A stretch of 55,715 bases of DNA from a virus. The position numbers were made by a program, and so were the translations under genes. Location of the stretch: positions 1 through 55,715 of IMG/VR virus record IMGVR_UViG_3300032288_002071. The stretch is one strand, 5' to 3'. This document shows positions 38,301 to 48,253 of this stretch, one piece after another (within the stretch, counting starts at the first letter, position 1; each line of letters starts with the position of its first letter). The notes beneath the pieces are model-generated. The model had not been told where the DNA came from. It saw only the letters and a list, made by a program, of their open reading frames with translations, and searched no databases.

Positions 38301-39396
38301 TTTGTATCAGTCTAATCCAACAGTCACACCAAATACAAGTCCAAATGTTGTTGTATCTGCTGTTACTGTTGCTAACGTGGGCAATGGACATTCAAACGGT
38401 GTATTAACATTCTCTGGTGGTAATCCAAGTCGTGCTGCTGTTGTGCGTGTGGAAGTTTATCCAGCAAATGGTTCAATTCGTCGTGTGACGATTGTTGATC
38501 CTGGTTTATATTCATCAGCACCAACTGCGGTATTGAATACAACACCATTGTCAATCTCTTCAATCGCAGCTAATACGGCAACTTACAATGGTCGTTTTAT
38601 TGCGAATGGTTATCTAGCATTTTCTGGTGGTAATCCAGTTCGTGATGCGAATGTTTCTTATGAAGTTGGTGCAGCAAACGGTTCAATCGTTAAGTTTACA
38701 ATTAATGATGTTGGTTTGTATCGTTCAGCACCAACAGCTGCACCTAACGTGACTCCGGTATCTGTAACTGAGGCATATCCATCACAACCAGGTTCTGGTT
38801 ATGTCGCTGGATATCTTGTGTTCTCAACAAACCAAGGAACAGCAAATGCTGTAGCAAATGCTTCGGTCACTGTAAATGCTGGTGGTGCTATTTCAGGAAC
38901 CACTATAAATAATGTAGGATTATATGCAAATGGTGCTGATATTATTGTTGTTGGAGTATTGAATCCAGCTACAGGAGCTTTACAGACACCAACTTCAGCA
39001 GCATCCTTCAGAATTGGTTATACAGCAAACACTCTAAATGTTGCGAACCTTGTTGTTACTACGACCGCAAACGGGCAGCAAACTGCCAATGTAACAATTA
39101 CTGCGAATAGTAATACCTACACAAATGCGACATTCTCAGTCGTTGCTGTGTCTAACGTTGAAACTAACGCAGTTATCACTGTAGGATTTACAGGTAGAAA
39201 CACTGCCGCAAATGCGTCTGTTGAAGTATATTCTGGTAATGGAGCGATTCGTAAAGTGACAATTAATAATGGAGGCAGTTATTATTACACTCCAAATGTC
39301 ACTCCTGATTCTGTTGGTTCTGGCGCAATAATTGTTCCAAATCAAACATCATGGTATCAGACAGCAAACGCACAAACAGCAATTATATTCAATTAA
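35365..39396 (+). CDS. 7: gp7-like baseplate wedge protein with a long C-terminal repeat array
   Basis: A 1343-residue protein (T4 gp7 1032 residues). The N-terminus FEDLKTSILVNRQLPEFIRDEYPKFITFLEAYYEFLEAQAN, followed by PLYRTKGSENSFKLLFQLVFGEDIDVILP, is the typical start of the gp7 family in marine T4-type phages. Repeats of the GxGY type begin within the middle (VVNAGNNYSIGDIVSVFGG, VVNPGSGYEFNPIVSVSGGDG). From about residue 830 to the end there is an array of units of about 68-70 residues with the consensus G-x-G-Y-x-N-G, F-S-G-G-N-P-x-R, V-E-V-Y-x-x-N-G-x-I-R, and G-L-Y-x-S-x-P-T. gp7 links wedge components at the baseplate; the array probably forms a beta-rich arm pointing outward. Confidence 0.85.
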   Translation: MSFEDLKTSILVNRQLPEFIRDEYPKFITFLEAYYEFLEAQANTAVTSNNLVTTAKSLRYISDVDESIDDFEKNFYNTYAAIVPLDVQANKALLFKQLLPLYRTKGSENSFKLLFQLVFGEDIDVILPKNNVLRASASNWQVDNKLRINPDISSNYIGNGTTKTFYLAQQVGTDEVSIFVNGVLKSAGIDYFINKEYRQLNFVSAPANGATIQATYDNFNIALLNNRKVTGITSKASAIIESASRRIISDTLNLGLPVELLINEESLNGSFLNGETVTIPINDEINNISIDVRASTFSIVRRLNVVNAGNNYSIGDIVSVFGGNASTNAFGTVERVVTGEIDTVDVSHGGALFTVSSPIGVSGNNPFSTMTVVVDAIDTSGANAANSFTVSPDVISNLNTEIAITNSNWGSAFSKANISASNTIADALNYITIQAGPISNVKVLSSTVPLTEKSITILDAAGAQYGSNTPYRFSKSLRSVGRYRINSGGTNYKIGDEIVFGTNPPGTYGQHAAATVTSVAANGYILRIDSANSRIRGVGTVTAACNEISGTDTFFTQDLKIGDKVDINNESRTVQTITNDLTVVVSSVFTYSASNKKIGVYNRWPLGGYGYTQNNFPTISVSSSTGSNANVQIDSLIGDGELLSATGFGANGQIVSIKVVNPGSGYEFNPIVSVSGGDGTATANAEIERSYVSAPGRWTTSDSIISSTERKLQGEDYYVDYSYIISSQTEFSKYKQMLKQLLHPVGMVNYAFFNTEKVVELTDVAIQDVKTNTISGTVNVGNGRIVVTGSNTKYNIANTRGILSLGSTIAVNGELRTINTIISNTTLLTSSNITSLTIANSGSGYSNGYLVFADGGGQVTQLTITAAGSGYENGFVTFSGTDEAIAAVANVEVYASNGAVRTLTLVSGGLYSGTPVALPDSNPHRVVYANTISIINEGEGYANGWLVFSGGSPLRDANAAVEVFPSNGAIRTITVYDSGLYQSNPTVTPNTSPNVVVSAVTVANVGNGHSNGVLTFSGGNPSRAAVVRVEVYPANGSIRRVTIVDPGLYSSAPTAVLNTTPLSISSIAANTATYNGRFIANGYLAFSGGNPVRDANVSYEVGAANGSIVKFTINDVGLYRSAPTAAPNVTPVSVTEAYPSQPGSGYVAGYLVFSTNQGTANAVANASVTVNAGGAISGTTINNVGLYANGADIIVVGVLNPATGALQTPTSAASFRIGYTANTLNVANLVVTTTANGQQTANVTITANSNTYTNATFSVVAVSNVETNAVITVGFTGRNTAANASVEVYSGNGAIRKVTINNGGSYYYTPNVTPDSVGSGAIIVPNQTSWYQTANAQTAIIFN
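37860..39330 (+). repeat. Tandem coding repeats in gene 7, period about 205-212 bases
   Basis: Aligned landmark phrases recur at about 37998, 38210, 38414 and 38624 (ttctctgg..., tctggtggctcaccattacg, tctggtggtaatccaagtcg, tctggtggtaatccagttcg), each followed by gcaaatggttcaat-like and ggtttgtat-like phrases. Partial or divergent units flank them, including one at about 39180-39330. Confidence 0.8.
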
Positions 39397-39398
39397 GC

Positions 39399-39406
39399 GA
39401 TAAATA
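39399..39406 (+). promoter_or_regulatory. Putative late promoter GATAAATA before gene 8
   Basis: One mismatch from TATAAATA, right after the gene 7 stop and seven bases before the ATG at 39413. Confidence 0.45.
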
Positions 39407-39412
39407 TAACTT

Positions 39413-40984
39413 ATGACTTCGGTTACATCTAAAAAGATAGCATATACTTCAGCGGTTCAGTTCAAAGAATCTTTCTATGAGCCAAGCCCTGAAGTTGGCT
39501 ACGTCTATATTGGGAATCATTTACCATACGCAAATGAAAGCAGCCCTAGCTCAATTGTAGATTCTGTCAATGATGAAAAGTTGACTTGGGATAATATGAT
39601 AGCTGCTAAAAAGATTACTGGTAATGATGTTGAACTTGTGATACCAAAAATCATATGGACAGCAAATACAAAGTATAAACAGTATGATGACTTGGTTGCC
39701 TTAGACACATTACTTACTGGCAATACTTCACTTAATGTGAAGCCAATGTATGTTTATACATCACAACGTAACGTTTATAAGTGTTTATCTAATAACGCAT
39801 CAGCTAACTCTACTGTAGAACCAACTGGTGATTACACATCTTCAAATGGTAATATCGCAACTTCTGATGGTTACATCTGGAAGTATATGTTTAATGTTAA
39901 ACCATCTAATCGTTTCTTGTCGGACGATTGGATTCCAGTTCCAACAAGCACAAATCAGTTAGATTATAGCGTAGATGATATTGGTGTTGTTGATGGAGAA
40001 TTAACAACGATTGTTGTTACAAATACAGGTTCTGGTTTTTATGAGAATAATGTCGCAGTTGTTCCTATCTTCAGCTCTGGTTGTACAGTTCTTTCATTAG
40101 CAAATACAACGAATGTTGCTGCTAATATGTCTGTGTCTGGCACGGGTATTTCACCAGGTACATTTATTAGCCGTGTCGATGTACCAAACAATAATATCTT
40201 CTTATCAACAGCAACATCAGCATCAGGTGGTGGAAATACAACAGCAAATCAAATTGCTTTAACGACTAGAGTTTATATTGATGGTGATGGCACTGGAGCA
40301 GTCGCAGCAGCAACAATTAATGCTACTGGTTTTCTGACTAAAGTAACAGTCACAACAATTGGTACAGGTTATAGTAGAGCAAATGCTTTTGTATATGGAA
40401 CTGGTTCTAACTCATCTGTTCGAGTAATTCGTGATATGAAATATGGACATGGTTATAATCCAGCACGTGAACTTGGTGCGAATAGTGTTATGGTAACGTC
40501 ACGCATTGGTGAAATTGATTCTACTGAAAATGGAAAAGTGCCTGCCAACACTACGTTCAGACAATATGGTATCTTCGTGAACCCTCATAAATATGGCGAT
40601 GCTAATGTTGTTAGCGCAGCAAATGCTAATTCTGTGGTATCACAAGCAACCGTATTAACATTGATTACTGGTGCATCTTATTCTATAGATGAATTTGCGT
40701 ATCAAGGTTTACCCAACGATACAACTGCCGCAAATACAACAGCACGTGGATTTGTGCTAGATCAAACTTCAAGTCAAGTTAGATTGACGAATGTGATAGG
40801 AACATTTAGAACTGGTATTCCTCTTAGAGGCGCAAGTTCAGGTGTTGATGACCGTCTAATTGTATCTGTACAGAATCCAGAGTTTGAATCGTATAGCGGT
40901 GATATTCTTTACACTGAAAACGCAATAAAAACAACAAGAGCAGAAGGTCAGGCTGAGAACATCAAACTTATTGTTAGATTTTAA
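39413..40984 (+). CDS. 8: gp8-like baseplate wedge protein
   Basis: A 523-residue protein, longer than T4 gp8 (334 residues). Family features are the N-terminal SVTSKKIAYTSAVQFKESFYEPSPEVGYVYIGNHLPYANE, and NVYKCLSNNASANSTVEPTGDYTSSNGNIATSDGYIWKYMFNV, plus VRVIRDMKYGHGYNPARELGANSVMV near the C-terminus. The extra length contains two GxGY-type repeats (VTNTGSGFYENNVAVV and VTTIGTGYSRANAFVYG). gp8 dimers bind gp7 and gp10 in the wedge. It is followed closely by the gp10-like gene. Confidence 0.88.
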   Translation: MTSVTSKKIAYTSAVQFKESFYEPSPEVGYVYIGNHLPYANESSPSSIVDSVNDEKLTWDNMIAAKKITGNDVELVIPKIIWTANTKYKQYDDLVALDTLLTGNTSLNVKPMYVYTSQRNVYKCLSNNASANSTVEPTGDYTSSNGNIATSDGYIWKYMFNVKPSNRFLSDDWIPVPTSTNQLDYSVDDIGVVDGELTTIVVTNTGSGFYENNVAVVPIFSSGCTVLSLANTTNVAANMSVSGTGISPGTFISRVDVPNNNIFLSTATSASGGGNTTANQIALTTRVYIDGDGTGAVAAATINATGFLTKVTVTTIGTGYSRANAFVYGTGSNSSVRVIRDMKYGHGYNPARELGANSVMVTSRIGEIDSTENGKVPANTTFRQYGIFVNPHKYGDANVVSAANANSVVSQATVLTLITGASYSIDEFAYQGLPNDTTAANTTARGFVLDQTSSQVRLTNVIGTFRTGIPLRGASSGVDDRLIVSVQNPEFESYSGDILYTENAIKTTRAEGQAENIKLIVRF

Positions 40985-40994
40985 AGGTTAATAA

Positions 40995-43900
40995 ATGGCA
41001 ATAACTACAAATTTAAATGTTGATCCGTACTACGACGATTTTAATGAAGATAAGAATTTTTATCGTATTCTGTATAAGCCAGGCTTTGCGGTTCAATCAC
41101 GTGAATTAACTCAGTCACAGTCTATTCTACAAGACCAAATTAAGAAGTTTGGTGACCACGTATTTAAAACAGGCTCTATTGTTTCTGGTGGGCAAATCTT
41201 TGTTCAAAATACCACATATATTAATGTGGCTACAGCATATGGAACATCCGATGTTGATTATGCCGTCTTTGATGGTGAATACATTACCAATGTGGCAGGT
41301 ACAAAGAAGGCATACGTTCTAAAATCATACGCTGCTGACTCAACTGCTGGTCAACCAATCACATTTATTGTTAATCAGCTATATGGTTCCGCTTTTGGTG
41401 TCAACGAAACTATTGTCACTGCTAATACACAAACTGGTGCAGTAAATTATTTTGCTAATGTAGCAGCATCCAATCCTACTGGTAATTCTAAAACATTCTC
41501 TATTAATGATGGTGTTTTTTACTATGAAGGTTTCTTTGTACGCAATGATGCTCAATCTATTGCTTTGTCAAAATATGATCGTAATTCAAATGTAATCGTT
41601 GGTTTTCAAGTAACTGAAGAAATTATTGATTATACCGAAGATACATCGTTACTTGACCCAGCACAGGACGCTTCAAACTTCCAAGCACCTGGTGCAGATC
41701 GTTTTAAGATTTCATTAACTCTAACTACACGTGCTTTAAATAGCACAGACCTATCACAGTTTATTGAGTTAAGTCAATTTGAAGGTGGTATTCAACAAAA
41801 AGTAATTCAAACACCAATTTACTCAACACTAGGTGATGAACTTGCTCGTCGTACATTTGATGAGTCTGGTGATTATCTTGTTCGCCCATTTGATATTGCA
41901 GTAACAGATGCGGCTAATACAGCACGTGCTAACGTTACATTAGGTGCTGGTAAAGCATATGTTCGTGGATATGAATTCCAAACAATTGCACCTACTGTTA
42001 TTTCTTTAGACAAACCAAGAACTACCGACAATGTAAACAATCGTCGTGTAACTGCCGACTTGGGTTACTATGTTTACGCTAATACTATTTACGGTACGTT
42101 CCCAACAAATCAAATTGCCAACGTTGAACTCTATGCAGTTGATGCTGGTTCGCTGGTAAGTATTCAAGCAAACACAGTCAACTTAACAAATGTAAGAGTT
42201 GGTTCAGCTAAAATTAAGATGATTTCTTTTGATTCATCTTCAAATACACAAGATTCAAATACTTACATTTATAAAGCATATCTGACAGATATCAATGTCA
42301 GCACCTTACTTAATACAGCAACAGGTAATGGTTACAATGCTACTGGTGGTAACACAACAACTGTAACATTACCATCTGGCTTTGCTGCAAATAATGGTGT
42401 ATACGTCGGCTCAAAGATTAGAATTGTAGCTGGACCAGGAACAGTTGATGGTTCAAGAACTGTGAAGTTCTATGATGGTTCAACACGTAATTTAACAGTT
42501 GATATTCCATATTCAACAGCAATTACATCAGCATCACAGTTTGCTATTGATTTTGATTTCGGTCAAACAGACTCAATTGCTGTTATGACTGGAGCAGCAG
42601 CAACACGTTCTGTATCAGCAAACGTTCACCCATATTCAAAGAAAGTGATTTATGCTCCAGTCGAGCATGAGGTATCATTTGTATCTGATACTGGTAACGA
42701 ACCTCTTCTGATTAAGATTGGTCAAGACAACGTAGCAGATAATACGATCTCTGATTTTAGTTATTCATATCGTCGTCTATATCAATCTGTTCCATTTACT
42801 TCTGATGTTTCATCACCATTATCTCTTGGCACTGGTGAATCATTATTATCAGCATCTTCTACTGCTACAAAACAACAATATTATACATTGGTTGTAACGT
42901 CAAAAGGGACTGGTGTTTATGATGTTGGAACAATTGTACCAGCAAGCGTAATCTCAGTAGACACTGCCGCACGTACAATTTCGGTAACTGCCGGTGGTTC
43001 AATGACGGCTAATATCTACGCTGGTATTAGTGTGTCTAATCCAACATCAAAAACAAAAACATTTATTCGTGCTAATACAAAACTTGCTGCTAATGGAACT
43101 GGTGTAACAACATCAAATAATGTATTTGGTAATGGTGCGATTATTGTTTCATCACCAGATGGTCAGACAATCATTAATGCAAACACAATTTTGGTAAGAA
43201 CACCTGGTGTTGACCAGTCATTGTTTGTTTCTGATGTTCATTCTATTAATGCTATTTTTGATTTTAATGGGACACCAATTACAACTACATCATACGATGC
43301 TGGTTCATATTCAAACGTAACATCATATTATACTCTAGTGACTGGTCAGAAAGACTCTTACTATGATTGGGGTGCAATTCGTCTGAAGCCTGGTTATCCA
43401 GCGCCAAAAGGTCCTCTGCTTGTTCGTTACAACAGATTCATTTCATCGGGCACTGGTTACTTTGATGTTGATTCATATACACGTTTAGGACCAGGTAACC
43501 TTGACTATGCTGAGATTCCTAGTTTTGTAACACAAGACGGTTCTGCGTCACCATTAAGTGATTACTTAGATTTCCGTCCGGTTCGTCTGGATGCAACCTC
43601 AACTATAACTGCTAACGGTTATTATTTTGATGTTGAAGAACGTGGCGCTGGTCCAAAAATTGTTGAAACAGGTACAGATTTAATTCTTGATTACAGCTAT
43701 TATCTACCACGTATTGATCGTGTTGTTCTAAACAAGAATGGATCGTTTGAAGTTATTGAAGGCATTCCGTCACTGACACCAAGTGAACCAAATGAGCCAG
43801 CAGATGCTATGACGCTGTACATTTTAGATTATCCAGCATATCTTGGTTTTGCATCCGAAACAAATATCAAAACGTTTAAGAACAAACGTTACACAATGAA

Positions 43901-46900
43901 AGATATTGGTGCATTAGAGAAGCGTATTCAAAATCTAGAATACTACACATCTCTGTCACTGATGGAACAAGCAACAATCAATAAGCAAGACTTGTCTATT
44001 CTTGATACTACAGGTTTACCACGATTTAAGAATGGTATTATGGTTGATCCATTTACCGACAAGACTGTAGCTAATTTTAACGCTTCAGACTTCTCTGCTG
44101 CGATTGACATTGTTGGTAATCTTGCTCGTAACAGTTACAATCTAGCGTCCGTAAGAATCTTCTCAAATAATTCAACATCTGACTCTGGTGTTGATTTTAA
44201 TGGACCATTGCTAACACTGACTGGTACAGATGAAAACTTCTTAACACAAAATCTTGCGTCAAAATCTGTAAACATTAATCCGTTCAACATCGTAAATTAT
44301 GTTGGCTCTGTTAAACTTGATCCTACATCTGATGTTTGGACTTCAGATACCCGTGTTGAAACACAAAATATTGATTTAACTGGTGGTGAAGCAGCACGTG
44401 ATGCTTGGTCATCAATTCAAAGTACATCGTGGGGTTCGTGGCAAACAACATGGACAGGAGTTACTCAGCAAGCACAGGGTGGTTTAAAAACAACCGATGA
44501 GAGAAGAGCAAGAACAGTTAATGCTAGGGGACAAACTACACGTGTTGGTACATGGCGTACAGTTACACAAGATGTTTTGGAAACACGCACAACAAGAGAA
44601 ACACGCACTGGCATTCTTTCACAGATTGTACCACAACAATTAACACGTTCACTTGGTGATCGTTTGATTGACGTTACTGTTGTTCAATTTATGAGAGCAA
44701 CAAACATTCTTGCGATTGGTACAAACTTCAAACCATCAACAACTCTTTACACTTATTTTGATAATCAGAGAGTAGACAATTACGTTTATCGTGCGAACCT
44801 GTTGAAATTTGTCAACAACAATCTTCAGTATGAGACAACTATTGGTGATCCTGAGTTTGTTGATTTCTACGACAACACAAACGGTCAATTAATGGGTGAA
44901 GGTGTTGTTGTTCTAACAGCAAACAATCACGCATTTATTACCAATATTGTTCCTGATGCTTCTTATGGAACTTGGGCAAATGCGTCAATTGGTATTCGTG
45001 TAATTGGAGCAACAACAGGTGCCAATAATACAACAACTAACTGGCAACATTATTCTGGCACTGTTCGCTCCGCAACTGTATCTACAGTTCAGCTTGACTT
45101 CCATGCTGGTGGTGCAGCCAATACTTCTGATTATGTTGGACAGACAATCCGTATTATTGGTGGTTTGGGTAACGGACAAACAGCAACAATCAATGCTTAT
45201 AACACAAGCACACGCACTGCTAATATTTCTACAAACTGGACAACGACTCCAGATACAACATCATCATATTCAATTGGTACATTAACAACAACGATTGAAG
45301 GCGCAACTGCTGGTATCTTTGCGGCACCTACAGATACATTCCGTGTGGGTGAGAAGATGTTCCGTCTGATTGATGACCCAAATGGTTCATTGGAGAGTTC
45401 GACAACAAATGGTGAAACATCATTCTTCTCACAAGGTCTGATTCAGACTAAACAAGAAACAACTGTTTCAGTATTTGTTCCAACGGTAACACGTTCAACT
45501 GTAACAGAAAGTCGTGTAAACCAAACATCGTCTGTTCGCACTGCCGTTGTTCGTCAGGGTTGGGTTGATCCACTAGCGCAGACATTCTTGGTAAACCCAG
45601 ATACATACCCACAAGGTATTATGTTGTCAAGTGTGCGTGTGTGCTTTAGAACAAAAGACGCACAAGCACCAGTAACACTACAGATTCGCACAGTAGTGAA
45701 CGGGTATCCATCAACTGTTGTTTATCCTTATGCTGATGTTTCATTAACACCAGATAAAGTTAAGACTAGTGTATTACCAAGTCTGACAGATACTAACAAG
45801 TATACCGAATTTACATTTGATGTACCAGTTTATCTGTTACCTGGTGAACACTCAATTGTTCTTCTGTCTAACTCTGTTGGATATGAAGCATATGTTGGTG
45901 AAATTGGTCAAGTTAATCTTGCGAACTCTGTGAAGATTTCTGAGCAGCCATACACTGGCACACTATTCTTATCACAGAACGGTTCCACATGGACTGCTGA
46001 CCAAACTTCTGACCTGATGTTTAGTTTGTTCAAGAAAGCATACTCAACAACAACACCTGGTTATGCTTACTTCGAAGTCGATATGTCACAACAAACAGCT
46101 AACGCATTGTTTGATGTAATGCAGGTTATGTCTACTGATGTTGTTCTTGCGAACACCACACTAGATTATCAGTTTATTGCTGAGAATACTACAGGAACAA
46201 CACATCCATATATTTCATTTACACCAAATCTTGATTATAAGATGGTAGATGGTTATGGTCGTCGTTCACTGAATACCGCAACGGGCAACACAACATTTTC
46301 ATTACGTACAGTTCTATCAACAACAAATCGTGATATTAGCCCGATGCTTGATAAGACAAGATTGAATCTTCTTGCTATTGAAAACCGCATCAACAATCTA
46401 CAACTAAAGAACACAGATTTTGTAATTACTGCTCCTGGTTCTAGTTACACAACTGCGACTGTAGCAATTACTGGTGGTGGTGGCACAGGTGCTACCGCTT
46501 CTGCTACCGTTGCTGGTGGTCAAGTAACAGGAGTCACACTGACAAACGCTGGTTCTGGTTACACATCCTCACCAACAATTACAATCACTGGTGATGGTTC
46601 AGGTGCGACTGTTGCATATAACGGTGAAGATAAGAGATCAGGTGGTAACGCAGATGTTCGTTATATCACACGTAAAGTACAACTGGCATCTGGTTTTGAT
46701 TCTGGTGACCTTCGTGTATATCTGTTAGGTTATATGCCACCACAAGGTAACATTTATGTGTATGCTAAGTATCTGGCTTCTGGTGATCCACAGAAGTTTG
46801 AGGATAAGAATTGGTCATTATTGACACAGATTGGTGGTGGTAATTTTGTTTCTGCTGATGATAGTGATTATCGTGAGATGACATTTGCTCCGGGTGCAAA

Positions 46901-47057
46901 TGGTGTTGAAACAAACAACATCAACTACACTTCTGGTTCAGTCACATACACAACGTTTGCAACTTTTGCAGTTAAAGTTGTAATGACAAGCACTGATCCT
47001 ACTGATGTACCAAAAATCAGAGACTTACGAATTATCGCTTTACCTGAGTCATTATAA
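40995..47057 (+). CDS. DUF4815 / gp10-like giant baseplate structural protein
   Basis: A 2020-residue protein, the largest in the window. The N-terminal domain ([59 protein letters not shown]) is DUF4815, found in wedge or fibre-connector proteins of T4-type cyanophages. The middle is a long series of beta domains with a coiled-coil-like stretch near 975-1000 ([22 protein letters not shown]). Near residues 1810-1875 (about 46430-46620) a pair of GxGY repeats occurs ([20 protein letters not shown] and [20 protein letters not shown]). The C-terminal domain has [15 protein letters not shown] and EFTFDVP, like carbohydrate-binding or receptor domains. It likely combines gp10-type and fibre-attachment functions. 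Confidence 0.78.
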   Translation: MAITTNLNVDPYYDDFNEDKNFYRILYKPGFAVQSRELTQSQSILQDQIKKFGDHVFKTGSIVSGGQIFVQNTTYINVATAYGTSDVDYAVFDGEYITNVAGTKKAYVLKSYAADSTAGQPITFIVNQLYGSAFGVNETIVTANTQTGAVNYFANVAASNPTGNSKTFSINDGVFYYEGFFVRNDAQSIALSKYDRNSNVIVGFQVTEEIIDYTEDTSLLDPAQDASNFQAPGADRFKISLTLTTRALNSTDLSQFIELSQFEGGIQQKVIQTPIYSTLGDELARRTFDESGDYLVRPFDIAVTDAANTARANVTLGAGKAYVRGYEFQTIAPTVISLDKPRTTDNVNNRRVTADLGYYVYANTIYGTFPTNQIANVELYAVDAGSLVSIQANTVNLTNVRVGSAKIKMISFDSSSNTQDSNTYIYKAYLTDINVSTLLNTATGNGYNATGGNTTTVTLPSGFAANNGVYVGSKIRIVAGPGTVDGSRTVKFYDGSTRNLTVDIPYSTAITSASQFAIDFDFGQTDSIAVMTGAAATRSVSANVHPYSKKVIYAPVEHEVSFVSDTGNEPLLIKIGQDNVADNTISDFSYSYRRLYQSVPFTSDVSSPLSLGTGESLLSASSTATKQQYYTLVVTSKGTGVYDVGTIVPASVISVDTAARTISVTAGGSMTANIYAGISVSNPTSKTKTFIRANTKLAANGTGVTTSNNVFGNGAIIVSSPDGQTIINANTILVRTPGVDQSLFVSDVHSINAIFDFNGTPITTTSYDAGSYSNVTSYYTLVTGQKDSYYDWGAIRLKPGYPAPKGPLLVRYNRFISSGTGYFDVDSYTRLGPGNLDYAEIPSFVTQDGSASPLSDYLDFRPVRLDATSTITANGYYFDVEERGAGPKIVETGTDLILDYSYYLPRIDRVVLNKNGSFEVIEGIPSLTPSEPNEPADAMTLYILDYPAYLGFASETNIKTFKNKRYTMKDIGALEKRIQNLEYYTSLSLMEQATINKQDLSILDTTGLPRFKNGIMVDPFTDKTVANFNASDFSAAIDIVGNLARNSYNLASVRIFSNNSTSDSGVDFNGPLLTLTGTDENFLTQNLASKSVNINPFNIVNYVGSVKLDPTSDVWTSDTRVETQNIDLTGGEAARDAWSSIQSTSWGSWQTTWTGVTQQAQGGLKTTDERRARTVNARGQTTRVGTWRTVTQDVLETRTTRETRTGILSQIVPQQLTRSLGDRLIDVTVVQFMRATNILAIGTNFKPSTTLYTYFDNQRVDNYVYRANLLKFVNNNLQYETTIGDPEFVDFYDNTNGQLMGEGVVVLTANNHAFITNIVPDASYGTWANASIGIRVIGATTGANNTTTNWQHYSGTVRSATVSTVQLDFHAGGAANTSDYVGQTIRIIGGLGNGQTATINAYNTSTRTANISTNWTTTPDTTSSYSIGTLTTTIEGATAGIFAAPTDTFRVGEKMFRLIDDPNGSLESSTTNGETSFFSQGLIQTKQETTVSVFVPTVTRSTVTESRVNQTSSVRTAVVRQGWVDPLAQTFLVNPDTYPQGIMLSSVRVCFRTKDAQAPVTLQIRTVVNGYPSTVVYPYADVSLTPDKVKTSVLPSLTDTNKYTEFTFDVPVYLLPGEHSIVLLSNSVGYEAYVGEIGQVNLANSVKISEQPYTGTLFLSQNGSTWTADQTSDLMFSLFKKAYSTTTPGYAYFEVDMSQQTANALFDVMQVMSTDVVLANTTLDYQFIAENTTGTTHPYISFTPNLDYKMVDGYGRRSLNTATGNTTFSLRTVLSTTNRDISPMLDKTRLNLLAIENRINNLQLKNTDFVITAPGSSYTTATVAITGGGGTGATASATVAGGQVTGVTLTNAGSGYTSSPTITITGDGSGATVAYNGEDKRSGGNADVRYITRKVQLASGFDSGDLRVYLLGYMPPQGNIYVYAKYLASGDPQKFEDKNWSLLTQIGGGNFVSADDSDYREMTFAPGANGVETNNINYTSGSVTYTTFATFAVKVVMTSTDPTDVPKIRDLRIIALPESL

Positions 47058-47278
47058 TGCTAGTACAAATTAAAGATGATCCTAAATTGGTTCGTGATGT
47101 TACGAATCGTGCGATATTAAATACTGATCGTGAAGGTCTTGAGCGTTATAAAACACAGAGATTACTTGCTAAAAAACGATTGGATGAACAAGAAGAAATG
47201 AAAAACAAAGTAAATAAACTAGAGCAGGATGTGTCTGAGATTAAAGACCTCCTGCGTCAACTTGTAACGAGAACATAA
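47057..47278 (+). CDS. Small coiled-coil virion-region protein
   Basis: A 73-residue charged protein with a C-terminal heptad pattern (MKNKVNKLEQDVSEIKDLLRQLV), a likely trimeric or dimeric coiled coil. Its start overlaps the stop of the giant baseplate gene, and the next fibre gene starts two bases after it. Small proteins with this design occur at the same place in T4-type marine phages and may connect fibre parts. Function not known. Confidence 0.7.
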   Translation: MLVQIKDDPKLVRDVTNRAILNTDREGLERYKTQRLLAKKRLDEQEEMKNKVNKLEQDVSEIKDLLRQLVTRT

Positions 47279-47279
47279 G

Positions 47280-47891
47280 ATGGCAATAGACCAGATTTCC
47301 ACAGCAAATACTTTTGAAGAGTGGTTAACTACCACTTCAACATTGGTTGCAGTAGCGAACAATTTAACCAACAATACTGGTGGTGGTTTTATCATGAACT
47401 CTTCAATCTTTATTGAAGGTTCAGCGGCATCTTTAAATGTTCGAACACAAGCCAACATCAATACACTGACAGCAAACACTGCTAATATTGCTAATGTTCT
47501 TTTATCTTCTAGCAATGTTTCAATACCTTTAGATTTGACTATTGGAAGGAATGCAAATCTTGTAGGTAATGTGGCGTCCGTGAATGTAACTAACAAATTA
47601 TTTGTTGGTGGCGATGCTTTCGTTTATGGTAACTTAACAATATCTGGTAACGTTACTTTAGATTCAGTTGGTTTTGATGATTTAGATGTAAAAGGTTCTG
47701 CAAACATTGCAAACAATTTATATGTAACTGGTGTTTCAGAATTTAATGGAAATATTTCTGCTGGCAATTTGTCTATGACTGGAACATTATCTGGTGCGAC
47801 AATAATTACTGGTCCAGCAAACAATGCAATTTACAGCACTATCACAGCAGCAATTGACTCATCAATTGCATTTGCGATTGCTTTAGGTTAA
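47280..47891 (+). CDS. Beta-helical fibre-type structural protein
   Basis: A 203-residue protein rich in Asn, Thr, Ser, Val and Gly. It has a repeating short-strand pattern (ASLNVRTQANINTLTANTAN, then VTNKLFVGGDAFVYGNLTISGNVTLDSV, DVKGSANIANNLYVTGVSEFNGNISAG) typical of beta-helical fibre shafts. The N-terminal 25 residues (ISTANTFEEWLTTTSTLVAVANNLT) look like the attachment part. The end is helical. It is probably a proximal fibre protein assembled on the baseplate. A late promoter element overlaps its stop and serves the next gene. Confidence 0.75.
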   Translation: MAIDQISTANTFEEWLTTTSTLVAVANNLTNNTGGGFIMNSSIFIEGSAASLNVRTQANINTLTANTANIANVLLSSSNVSIPLDLTIGRNANLVGNVASVNVTNKLFVGGDAFVYGNLTISGNVTLDSVGFDDLDVKGSANIANNLYVTGVSEFNGNISAGNLSMTGTLSGATIITGPANNAIYSTITAAIDSSIAFAIALG

Positions 47892-47898
47892 ATAAATA
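47891..47898 (+). promoter_or_regulatory. Putative late promoter AATAAATA
   Basis: One mismatch from TATAAATA, 22 bases before the ATG at 47921; AGAGGATTT lies between as a ribosome site. Confidence 0.55.
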
Positions 47899-47920
47899 CT
47901 GACGAAAAACAGAGGATTTA

Positions 47921-48253
47921 ATGGCTAACAATTTTAGAAACTATACACTTAAAGCCGCTGGAACTACAGCGCAAAATGCGTATGCTGTTGGTGCTGGTGT
48001 TCAAGCAACTGTCATTGGTATGACAATTGCAAACATTACCCCATCACCTATTTCGGCAAATGTTATTTTAAATGGTGGAAATATTACGGGTAATGTTTAC
48101 CTAGTAAAAGATGCCACGATTGCTCCTGGCGGCGCATTGGTGCCTGTTGGTGGTGATCAAAAACTTGTGCTAGAGGCAGGAGATTATTTACAAGTAAATA
48201 CTTCTGTTGCATCTTCGGGTGATGTTATTGTTTCTGTTTTGGAGATTAGCTAA
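47921..48253 (+). CDS. Small beta-rich virion protein, fibre module partner
   Basis: A 110-residue protein with the pattern of a single jelly-roll or Ig-like domain (VQATVIGMTIANITPSPISANVILNGG, then APGGALVPVGGDQKLVLEAGDYLQVNTSVASSGDVIVSVLEIS). Two related small proteins lie at 50136 and 53860, each just before a glycine-rich adhesin. All share the layout of an N-terminal lead, an I-x-x-I-x-I-A-N strand, x-V-P-A-G-x-x, and a D-x-I-x-V-x-A strand. They probably decorate or cap fibres. Its stop overlaps the next start. Confidence 0.7.
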   Translation: MANNFRNYTLKAAGTTAQNAYAVGAGVQATVIGMTIANITPSPISANVILNGGNITGNVYLVKDATIAPGGALVPVGGDQKLVLEAGDYLQVNTSVASSGDVIVSVLEIS

